Assembly (NCBI GenBank): GCA_015066105.1 | Contig: SVOY01000006.1 | Location: 1-64,000 of the forward strand | Reading direction: 5' to 3' | Origin: Oscillospiraceae bacterium | GTDB taxonomy: Bacteria > Bacillota > Clostridia > Oscillospirales > Acutalibacteraceae | DNA: 64,000 nt | Shown here: one piece after another, positions 40,594 through 47,273 of the stretch | Position numbering within the stretch: position 1 is the stretch's first letter | How the letters are laid out: every line of letters starts with the position of its first letter | Position numbers and translations under genes: made by a program | The notes under the pieces: generated by a model | The model's database searches: none | What the model was told of the DNA's origin: nothing | The model's input: the letters and a program-made list of their open reading frames with translations, nothing else

Positions 40594-41795
40594 ATATTAC
40601 GGAAAGACTTAAGGTAAGAAGAGGTTATCACTTCAACTGCTTTGCAACAAAGACTATTTTTGCAATACTCAAAAACAAGGTTATCAAGGAGAACAATGTT
40701 CATCTTGATTATCATAAGCCCAAGGCAAAAAGCTTTATTCTTATCTCAAACCATACCGACGCTATGGACCCGGGCTTTGAAATGGTTGCCCTTGACAGAT
40801 ACATAAGATACGTTGCAAGTGACCATACCGCAAGAATGAAGCTCGGCTGGGTGTTCAAATATGTCGGAGGCGTTATTATCAAGTACAGAGACCGCCCCTC
40901 CTCGGAGCTTACAAACGAAATTATCCGCAATGTGCAGGCAGGAATTCCCGTGGGTCTTCACGCCGAGGGCGCAATGAGCGTCAACGGTCAGACCGGCTTC
41001 ATCTCCTCAAATACGGGCAAGCTCGTAAAGGATTCCGGTGTTGCACTTGTTACCTACAGATTTGTAGGCGGTTATCTCAGAAAGCCCCGCTGGGCAAACG
41101 AAAAAAGAAGCGGCCCCATTGTCGGCCACTTTGTGAATGAATATTCTGCAGAAGAGCTCAGTAAGCTCTCCGTTGATGAAATCAACGAAATTATCCGCCG
41201 CGACACCTATGTCAACGCTTACGCTGAGCAGAGAAAGGAAATGCACGACTATGAGGGTGAAAACCTTGCAGAGTGCGTTGAAAGAATTCTTTACCTCTGC
41301 CCCAAATGCGGCAAGGTGGGCACACTCCACAGCAAGGGCAACTTCCTGGGCTGTGACTGCGGATACAAGGTTGAGATGAAAAAGGACGGCTTCTTCCACG
41401 ATTGCGGCGAGGGCCTTGAGCACGACAACGTGCTTGACTGGGACCTCTGGCAGAGAGATATCTGGAAGGAAAGAGTGCTTTCAGCCGAAAAGGGTAGCCT
41501 CATCTTCTCAGAGGGCGGCCAGAAGGTTAAGCGGGTTGACGGCGAAAACGAGGAAGTTCTTTCTGAAAATGCAACAATCAGCCTTTATCCCGAAAGGTTT
41601 ACCGTAAGCCTTGACGGCTCAAAGGAAGATATTGTAATGGAAATGCCGAAAATCAAGCAGCTTTCCCTTGCAGGTAAGGATACTATTCTTGTTGTTGATG
41701 ATAAGATTTTCCTTGATATAGGAAGCGAAATCCCCCGTTCATCAACAAAATACATTGCCGCGTGGAGATATCTCACGGGCAAGGAATACAAGTAA
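40590..41795 (+). CDS. PlsC-like 1-acylglycerol-phosphate acyltransferase with zinc ribbon
   Basis: 401 residues starting with GTG at 40590, overlapping the stop of the synthetase gene and preceded by AAGGAGG. The acyltransferase motif N54-H-TDAM-D60 (HX4D) is present, and motif III-like GLHAEGAMS carries a Glu. After the acyltransferase domain there is an unusual C-terminal extension with a zinc ribbon, CPKCGKVG...GCDCG (about 235-256), and a beta-rich tail (about 300-401). Typical PlsC proteins are about 240 residues. The extension may bind a partner or the membrane surface. Confidence 0.82.
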   Translation: MNITERLKVRRGYHFNCFATKTIFAILKNKVIKENNVHLDYHKPKAKSFILISNHTDAMDPGFEMVALDRYIRYVASDHTARMKLGWVFKYVGGVIIKYRDRPSSELTNEIIRNVQAGIPVGLHAEGAMSVNGQTGFISSNTGKLVKDSGVALVTYRFVGGYLRKPRWANEKRSGPIVGHFVNEYSAEELSKLSVDEINEIIRRDTYVNAYAEQRKEMHDYEGENLAECVERILYLCPKCGKVGTLHSKGNFLGCDCGYKVEMKKDGFFHDCGEGLEHDNVLDWDLWQRDIWKERVLSAEKGSLIFSEGGQKVKRVDGENEEVLSENATISLYPERFTVSLDGSKEDIVMEMPKIKQLSLAGKDTILVVDDKIFLDIGSEIPRSSTKYIAAWRYLTGKEYK

Positions 41796-41837
41796 GAAAC
41801 AAATAAATTTGCCCTTTGTGAAAGGCAAAGCAAAAAA

Positions 41838-41876
41838 GGAGCTGTAAAAAACGAAGGTTTTTTTACAGCCCCTTTT
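41838..41876 (+). terminator. Terminator of the lipid operon
   Basis: GGAGCTGTAAAAAA/TTTTTTTACAGCCCC stem followed by T-rich sequence, between convergent genes. Confidence 0.75.
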
Positions 41877-41893
41877 TCTATATTTTTTTCAGC

Positions 41894-42919
41894 TTACTGT
41901 CCGCTTACCATATTCATAAGCCATGAGATGTCCCACTTGGCATAGCCGGCGGGAATTTCAAAAATGCTTTCGTCAAATTCTGCGGTGATTTCCTGGAATT
42001 CCGTTGTGGAAACCTCGCCCGAGGGGCTGATGGAATCGCTTCTTACAAGCTGGTCACCCTTGAAGTAATACTTGGTGAGGTTGCCGTTTTCGTCTGTAAA
42101 GCTTTCACATTCATAAACCTCGCCGTTCAGGGTTTCGGTGCTTTTGGCGTATACCGTTGTGCCGTCGCCCTTGGCAATATCCTTGGTAAGCTCTTCAACG
42201 TTCATATCGCCTATCATATCTGAGGATATGGGAGAATACTTTTTGAATTTGTCAATCAGAATGAACCAGGTGCCCTGCTGAGGGTTGTCCTCGTCGGGCT
42301 TGTCGCCGTCGTAAAGCATTTTGAGTGAAAGACCCTCCATGGAGGCCTCAATGAACATTTTGTTTCCGCTCATTGCCATTGTTACGGGGCCGAGGTCGGG
42401 GTCGTTGACCTTCATAAGGAATTTGCCGCCCTTGAAAATGTTCTGATAAACGTCAATCTTGTTTGCCTGCTGAATCTGCTGAGGATTGGTGGGAGCGAGT
42501 GTGCTCTGCTGAACATCGCCGCCGTTTTGCTGATTCTGTGAAGGCTGAATGTTCTGTGAGGTGCCCTGCTGAACATCGGAGCCGCCGTTGGGAGCAGTTG
42601 TATCCGTACCGCCCTGAGAGGGAGCCGTGCTCTGTGTGCCTGAGGGCTGCTGAACGGAGGAGCCGTTATCGGTGCTCTGCTGAACGCCGCCGTCTGAGGT
42701 TGACTGTGTGCCATCCTGATTTGTTGTTGCGTCAGCGTTTACGGTTGAGTCTGAGCCTGAGGGAGCCGTGGAGCCCGTGTCTGAGCCTGTTGTGCTCGTC
42801 TGCGAGGTTGAGGGGTCGGGCGTAACGGTGGGGTCATCGCCCGTAAGGGAGAAGACCGCAACGCCTATTGCAATTACAACTACAACGGCTATTACTATTT
42901 TTTTGATAATATCCTTCAT
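41894..42919 (-). CDS. Membrane-anchored extracellular protein with S/T/Q-rich linker
   Basis: 341 residues. One N-terminal helix (about 7-25) precedes a low-complexity linker (about 28-155) rich in Ser, Thr, Gln, Gly and Asp, with repeated QQST/VQQ/TAPS units. The C-terminal domain (about 155-340) is beta-rich (KFLMKVNDPDLGPVTMAMSG, TEFQEITAEFDESIFEIPAGY) and resembles the LolA/LppX-like lipoprotein fold in its alternation. That resemblance is weak. There is no lipobox and no sortase signal. It probably sits on the cell surface; the function is unknown. Confidence 0.7.
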   Translation of the reverse strand: MKDIIKKIVIAVVVVIAIGVAVFSLTGDDPTVTPDPSTSQTSTTGSDTGSTAPSGSDSTVNADATTNQDGTQSTSDGGVQQSTDNGSSVQQPSGTQSTAPSQGGTDTTAPNGGSDVQQGTSQNIQPSQNQQNGGDVQQSTLAPTNPQQIQQANKIDVYQNIFKGGKFLMKVNDPDLGPVTMAMSGNKMFIEASMEGLSLKMLYDGDKPDEDNPQQGTWFILIDKFKKYSPISSDMIGDMNVEELTKDIAKGDGTTVYAKSTETLNGEVYECESFTDENGNLTKYYFKGDQLVRSDSISPSGEVSTTEFQEITAEFDESIFEIPAGYAKWDISWLMNMVSGQ

Positions 42920-43074
42920 TGAAGAAAATACCTCCTTGAACTGTACTTCATTCTTATTACTGATAAAATATTACAATAAATTGTTTTTTAAAATCAAGTA
43001 AAAGCTGTTAAACTTGTGTTAACTGACTTTTTGTACTGCGTTAAAGTTAACCTTTGTGTTAATAAATTTAAAAC

Positions 43075-43884
43075 TCAGAGCTTTTTTGCAATTTCGATAA
43101 AAGCATCTGTATCGCAAAGCTCAACGGCACCCTTGTCTGCAAGGGCGGGTGTTCTTGTGTCAATGGGGAGCTTTGCAAGCACGGGGAGATTATACTCTGC
43201 GGCAATTTCGTCAATTCTGCTTTCGCCGAAGATGCTGTGCTTTTTGCCGCAGTCGGGACATTCAAAGTAGCTCATATTTTCAATGAGACCAACTATGGGA
43301 ATGTTCATCATATTAGCCATATTGATAGCCTTTTTAACAATGAGACCTACAAGGTCCTGAGGGGTTGCAACAACAATTATGCCGTCAACCTTGAGCTGCT
43401 GGAAAACGGTGAGGGGAACATCGCCTGTTCCGGGAGGCATATCGACGAACATATAGTCAACATCACCCCAGGCAACATCGGTGAAGAACTGCTGAATAAC
43501 GCCGCTGATAACGGGACCTCTCCACACAACGGGTGAAGCCTCGTCGGGGAGGAGAAGATTGACACTCATTACGCGGATACCCGTGCTTGTTTCCTTGGGA
43601 AGGAGACCGGAGGCATCAGCCTCAGCTCTGCCCTTTATGCCGAACATTTTGGGAATTGAGGGGCCGGTTACGTCGGCATCAAGCACTGCAACCTGCTTGC
43701 CGAGGGACTGAGTTGCCGTTGCAAGCATTGCGGTAACGCTTGATTTGCCTACGCCGCCCTTACCGCTTACTACGGCATAGATTTTTTTGATGTTACTGTA
43801 TTCGTTCTGCTTAAGGTGCATATCCTTATCCTTGCAACCCTCAGCTGAGGAGCAGGAGGAGCAATTACCTGAACATGAGCTCAT
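43075..43884 (-). CDS. mrp: Mrp/NBP35-family Fe-S cluster carrier ATPase
   Basis: 269 residues. A Cys-rich N-terminus (SSCSGNCSSCSSAEGC) as in Nbp35 precedes the deviant Walker A GKGGVGKSS (41-49) and DADVTGPSIPKMFG. The C-terminal CPDC (in YFECPDCGKKH) is the bridging-cluster CxxC. These P-loop ATPases assemble and transfer 4Fe-4S clusters. The gene stands alone with a TTGACA-17-TATTAT promoter (43947-43975). Confidence 0.93.
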   Translation of the reverse strand: MSSCSGNCSSCSSAEGCKDKDMHLKQNEYSNIKKIYAVVSGKGGVGKSSVTAMLATATQSLGKQVAVLDADVTGPSIPKMFGIKGRAEADASGLLPKETSTGIRVMSVNLLLPDEASPVVWRGPVISGVIQQFFTDVAWGDVDYMFVDMPPGTGDVPLTVFQQLKVDGIIVVATPQDLVGLIVKKAINMANMMNIPIVGLIENMSYFECPDCGKKHSIFGESRIDEIAAEYNLPVLAKLPIDTRTPALADKGAVELCDTDAFIEIAKKL

Positions 43885-43946
43885 TTAAAACACGCCTTTC
43901 TGATATTTATATTACAACATAATCTTATTATAACAGATTAACTTAT

Positions 43947-43975
43947 ATAATAATACAAATTTGAAGATATGTCAA
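43947..43975 (-). promoter_or_regulatory. Promoter of mrp
   Basis: Minus strand: TTGACA (43975-43970), 17 bp, TATTAT (43952-43947). Confidence 0.7.
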
Positions 43976-43994
43976 ATCTTTGAGACGATTTTTC

Positions 43995-44023
43995 TTGACA
44001 AATCCGTTAAGTTTTGGTAGAAT
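43995..44023 (+). promoter_or_regulatory. Promoter of tRNA-Ser
   Basis: TTGACA (43995-44000), 17 bp, TAGAAT (44018-44023), about 15 bp before the mature tRNA. Confidence 0.8.
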
Positions 44024-44038
44024 GGCAAATGCAAACAG

Positions 44039-44126
44039 GGAGAGTTGTCCGAGTGGTCGAAGGTGCAGCACTCGAAATGCTGTGTGGGGAAACTCACCCA
44101 GGGTTCGAATCCCTGACTCTCCGCCA
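44039..44126 (+). tRNA. tRNA-Ser(CGA)
   Basis: 88 nt with a long variable arm and encoded CCA. The acceptor GGAGAGU pairs with ACUCUCC, followed by discriminator G. The anticodon stem CAGCA/UGCUG encloses loop CUCGAAA, giving anticodon CGA. A terminator follows immediately, and hairpin array 4 begins three bases after its T-tract. Confidence 0.95.
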
Positions 44127-44161
44127 AAAAATCCGACAAGTTTCGACTTGTCGGATTTTTT
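44127..44161 (+). terminator. tRNA-Ser terminator
   Basis: ATCCGACAAG/CTTGTCGGAT stem with six-base loop and T-tract. Confidence 0.88.
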
Positions 44162-44164
44162 TAT

Positions 44165-44370
44165 CCAAGCCGACAGGCTTGGTATATCATCAGCCCGACA
44201 GGGCTGTATATCATTGAATGTATATCTCGCCTTTGGCGAGGTATACATTCGTATATCATCACACCTTTAGGTGTGTATATCTGTCGGCTTGATGATATAC
44301 AACCTCTTGCGAGGTTGATGATATGCAATTCCTTGCGGAATTGATGATATACAAGGCTTCGCCTTGATTT
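44165..44370 (+). repeat. Variable hairpin array 4
   Basis: Starts TTATCCAAGCCGACAGGCTTGG like array 1. Hairpins in order are CCAAGCC-GAC-AGGCTTGG, AGCCC-GACA-GGGCT, a long one at 44215-44250 (GAATGTATA...TATACATTC with CTCGCC/GGCGAG), CACACCTTTAGGTGTG, then the centre CTGTCGGCTT, AACCTCTTGCGAGGTT, AATTCCTTGCGGAATT and AAGGCTTCGCCTT. Linkers are TATATCATC on the left and GATGATATAC/GATGATATGC on the right, mirror-symmetric. The four-helix-bundle gene starts 45 bp downstream. Confidence 0.88.
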
Positions 44371-44413
44371 TATTGCTAATTTGCAGTGTAATCTGTTAAA
44401 AGGAAGTGATGGT

Positions 44414-44754
44414 ATGCCTAAAAATTATTTGCTGATTTATGCTGAACAATTAGCAACCGATATTGAATTGCTTTGCCAAAATATAAAAGCTCCTTCAAAT
44501 ACACTGTTTCAAATTCGCAAAAGTTCAAGCAGTGTTTATGCAAATATCCGTGAAGCAAATTATGGACAGAGCAGGGCAGATATGCTTTCTAAATTTGAAA
44601 TCGCATTAAAAGAATGTAGTGAAACAGAAGGTTGGTTGCAACTTTTGTTTAATACAAAATCTATTACTGAAGCTACATACAAAAACAGCTGAAACTTTGC
44701 GGACGAATAAGAAGGATGTTAATTTCAAGTTGTAAAACTCTTAGAGATAAATAA
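44414..44754 (+). pseudogene. Four-helix-bundle protein, S23/IVP and Avd-like (frameshifted)
   Basis: ATG 44414 follows AAGGAAG. The uninterrupted frame gives 92 residues (MPKNYLLIYAEQLA...) and stops at 44692. The motif run IRKSSSSVYANIREAN and SKFEIALKECSETEGWLQLL is typical of the family first seen in 23S rRNA intervening sequences (TIGR02436), related to Avd of diversity-generating retroelements. The last helix is missing, but it is encoded in another frame: after the A5 run at 44681-44685, adding one A gives KKQLKLCGRIRRMLISSCK to a stop at 44752-44754, about 113 residues and the expected length. So it is frameshifted by mutation, by error, or by slippage on the A run. It lies between two hairpin arrays. 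Confidence 0.75.
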
Positions 44755-44771
44755 AAGGAGTGTTATATTTA

Positions 44772-44846
44772 ATGGACACAAAACGAAGTTGCCTTGCGGC
44801 AAATGAAGTGATGCCTTGCATCAATGAAGCTACGGCTTTGCCGTAA
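44772..44846 (+). CDS. Short ORF reading into hairpin array 5
   Basis: ATG 44772 after AAAGGAG (44754-44760), 24 residues beginning MDTKRSCLAANEV. The coding sequence consists mostly of hairpin and linker repeats. It could be chance, but a proper ribosome binding site sits right after the four-helix-bundle stop. Confidence 0.35.
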   Translation: MDTKRSCLAANEVMPCINEATALP

Positions 44847-44892
44847 ATGAAGTGGCTTTGCCAATGAAGTGTGCCTACGGCACGATGTATTG
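44778..44892 (+). repeat. Variable hairpin array 5
   Basis: Five hairpins: TTGCC-TTGC-GGCAA, GATGCCTTGCATC, TACGGCTTTGCCGTA, GGCTTTGCC and GTGCCTACGGCAC. They are separated by a constant linker AATGAAGT (AATGAAGC once). Unlike arrays 1, 3 and 4, the linker keeps one orientation, and there is no terminator at its left end. It follows the four-helix-bundle gene directly. Confidence 0.82.
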
Positions 44893-44934
44893 ACTTTTTA
44901 GGTTTGTTCTTATAAAATGGTTTTGGGTGATAAT

Positions 44935-45192
44935 ATGAAAGATAAGCACACTGAAGAAAAATGGAATTGTCTTAATAATAAAATGAGTAAGGCTCTGAAA
45001 ATCATCGGTATTGTCGGCGTTGCTCTTTTTGCTGTCAGTTTGATTACGGCTTTTTCAGGCTTTTTAACGGGCAGTGAGCTTCTGTTTAACACCGGCGTTT
45101 CTCTTTTTGTTTTTGCGCTTCCGGCGTATTTTGCTGTTTTTATGCTGATTTTTTTAATAGCGGTAATTATAGAAGAAAAAAGCAAAAAGTAA
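44935..45192 (+). CDS. Small membrane protein with two helices
   Basis: 85 residues from MKDKHTEEKW. A hydrophilic N-terminus (about 25 residues) precedes two membrane helices (about 26-48 and 55-80) and a charged tail EEKSKK. GGTGAT is a weak ribosome binding site. I do not recognise the family. A terminator follows at 45236. Confidence 0.55.
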   Translation: MKDKHTEEKWNCLNNKMSKALKIIGIVGVALFAVSLITAFSGFLTGSELLFNTGVSLFVFALPAYFAVFMLIFLIAVIIEEKSKK

Positions 45193-45235
45193 AAAACGGT
45201 TATACCGGCTTGTTACCTTTTTAACCCGTAAACAT

Positions 45236-45268
45236 AAAAAAACGGCTTGCTTCTGCAAGTCGTTTTTT
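45236..45268. terminator. Bidirectional terminator
   Basis: AAAAAACGGCTTGC/GCAAGTCGTTTTTT stem between convergent genes. Confidence 0.8.
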
Positions 45269-45280
45269 GTTTGTAAGCCT

Positions 45281-45610
45281 TTATTCTGCCGCACCTGCGG
45301 TTGTGGTTGCCGCGTCTGCGGTCTCGGTTGTTTTATCCGCTGCATCGCTGCTTCCCTCTGCCTTGTCTGAGGTCATATCCTCAAAAAGGCCCGTGGAGCT
45401 GTTTTCGTCGGTTACGTTGCCGCCCTCGGTGAGGTCGTCGCCGAGCTCGTCAAGAGCATTACTCATATCGTCCATCATATCCTCGCTGTCGTCCTTGAGG
45501 GTGGTTATTTCATCCCTTACATCGTTTGCGGTGTTGTCGCCGCAGGCGGCAAAGGTGAAGATTACCGCAATGACTGCGAGAATTGCAATAAGTGAAATTA
45601 TTTTTTTCAT
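45281..45610 (-). CDS. Putative lipoprotein
   Basis: 109 residues. A signal peptide ends in a lipobox (TFAAC, Cys about residue 23), so it is probably a lipid-anchored surface protein. The mature part is very acidic, with Asp/Glu-rich helix-like sequence (DEITTLKDDSEDMMDDMSNAL) and an Ala/Thr-rich tail. It has no enzymatic motif and no neighbour that explains it. Confidence 0.7.
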   Translation of the reverse strand: MKKIISLIAILAVIAVIFTFAACGDNTANDVRDEITTLKDDSEDMMDDMSNALDELGDDLTEGGNVTDENSSTGLFEDMTSDKAEGSSDAADKTTETADAATTTAGAAE

Positions 45611-45721
45611 AGTGTATACTCCTTTTTGCTTAATGCTTTGTTCTTATTATATTGCTTTACGGCTCTGTTTATTCGTAAAACAAAAAAAGGATTAAATTAA
45701 AGTAAAAAAAGCTTTATTTCA

Positions 45722-45750
45722 TTGACTAAACAGGCAGTTAATGGTAAAAT
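45722..45750 (+). promoter_or_regulatory. Promoter of the second GPH symporter operon
   Basis: TTGACT (45722-45727), 17-bp spacer, TAAAAT (45745-45750). Confidence 0.7.
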
Positions 45751-45807
45751 AAACTGAATAATTATTTTTGCCTTGCTTTGCGGCAGGGCGGAAAAGGAGA
45801 GTAAAAT

Positions 45808-47250
45808 ATGAAACCAAACAAAAACCCGCTGTGGCAGACCGATTCTGTCGAAAGAAAAAGCTACTATTCCTACTTCTTCGGTCAGAACATGATTTACAAC
45901 ATGCTCGCCGCCTATCTGACAACCTTCCTTGTTTTTCAGGGCATTGACCCCGTTAAATCCGGTGTTGTTGTAATGGCCGTTAAGGTATGGGATGCAGTGA
46001 ATGACGCTATCTTCGGTGTTATTTTTGACAAAATTCAGTTTAAAAACAAGCAGAAATATATTCCCTGGCTTAAAATAGCCTGTGTGCTTACACCCATTTC
46101 AACCGTTGCGGTGTTTATTATGCCTAATGCCGCAAGTGAAACAGTCAAGCTTATCTGGTTTGCCGTTGCTTATATCTTATGGGATACAGCCTATACTATC
46201 TGTGACGTGCCCGCCTTCGGTATTATTACCTCAATGACAAGCAATGTTGAGGAAAGAAATACAATCCTTTCACTCAAGGGCATCAGCGGCGGTGCAGGCT
46301 CTGCCATTACAACCGTGCTTGTAACTGTTTTCATCGGTCAGAAAATCAATATCGGCTACGGCCCCACATCCATCATCGTGGCAGTTGTTGCAGCCGCAAC
46401 AATGTTCCCCGTATGCTTCAAGTGTAAGGAAAGAAACAAGTCTATTGACGAGGAGCAGTTTACCGTTAGAAGAATGCTTAAATATGTTGTAAGCAACAAG
46501 TATCTTCTTATCTATTATCTCGGCTACATCTTCTATTCCGGTGCACAGACCTATAACTCACTTCACCTTCTTACCGCATATTACATCTTCGGTAACGAGC
46601 AGCTTTCACTTATCGTTGGCGCAATCGCAATAGTACCTCAGCTTGTAATGGCTCTTTGCGTGCCCAAGCTTATCAGAAGAATGGACAAGACAAAGCTGTT
46701 TATGATTTCGGCACTTGCCGCAACAGTTCTTTCACTTCTTGTTGTTCCCACTCAGAACAGCCTTGTGCTCTTTATCATTACCTTTACTCTGCGTTCAATT
46801 CCTCTGGGTGTTATCGGCGTTCTTTCCTTCACCTTTACTCCCGACTGTGCAGAGTACGGCCAGTACACAACGGGCACGGATGCAAAGGGCATCACCTTTG
46901 CCATCCAGACCTTTGCAGTTAAGCTTGCAGCTGCAATTTCCGGCTCACTCGGTCTTATTCTTCTCGGCTTCTTCAGCTTTAAGACAAAGTTTATTATTGA
47001 CGGCGTTGAGGCTGAGGTCAGCACCTTTGCCGACCTTCAGGCGATTGATGCTATTTCACAGCAGTCAGCCGAGGCTCTCAAGGGTCTCTGGTTCACCTAC
47101 AATGTTGTGCCCATCATCGGTCTTGCAATCGCTCTTATTCTCTGGGCCTTCTACAAGCTCAACGATAAGGACGTTCAGATTATGGCAGACTACAACGTAG
47201 GTAAAATTACCAGAGAAGAGGCTGAAAGCAAGCTTTCAAGAAAATATTAA
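45808..47250 (+). CDS. GPH-family sugar:cation symporter (MFS)
   Basis: 480 residues with 12 predicted helices. SYYSYFFGQNMIYNMLAAYL and the DAVNDAIFGVIFD segment (the Asp-rich cation site of MelB relatives) place it in the same family as the symporters at 4521 and 61592. It is closer to the latter: both begin with the ...GQNMIYN/GQNMTYN pattern. Substrate unknown. GAAAAGGAG precedes the ATG. The next gene, 24 bp away, encodes a large membrane protein; co-transcription is likely. Confidence 0.85.
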   Translation: MKPNKNPLWQTDSVERKSYYSYFFGQNMIYNMLAAYLTTFLVFQGIDPVKSGVVVMAVKVWDAVNDAIFGVIFDKIQFKNKQKYIPWLKIACVLTPISTVAVFIMPNAASETVKLIWFAVAYILWDTAYTICDVPAFGIITSMTSNVEERNTILSLKGISGGAGSAITTVLVTVFIGQKINIGYGPTSIIVAVVAAATMFPVCFKCKERNKSIDEEQFTVRRMLKYVVSNKYLLIYYLGYIFYSGAQTYNSLHLLTAYYIFGNEQLSLIVGAIAIVPQLVMALCVPKLIRRMDKTKLFMISALAATVLSLLVVPTQNSLVLFIITFTLRSIPLGVIGVLSFTFTPDCAEYGQYTTGTDAKGITFAIQTFAVKLAAAISGSLGLILLGFFSFKTKFIIDGVEAEVSTFADLQAIDAISQQSAEALKGLWFTYNVVPIIGLAIALILWAFYKLNDKDVQIMADYNVGKITREEAESKLSRKY

Positions 47251-47273
47251 GCAAAAATCAAAGGAGACACACT

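Noticed and set aside
44414-44754. rRNA gene hosting the S23-type ORF
   Set aside because: The flanks are a tRNA and hairpin arrays, not 23S rRNA.
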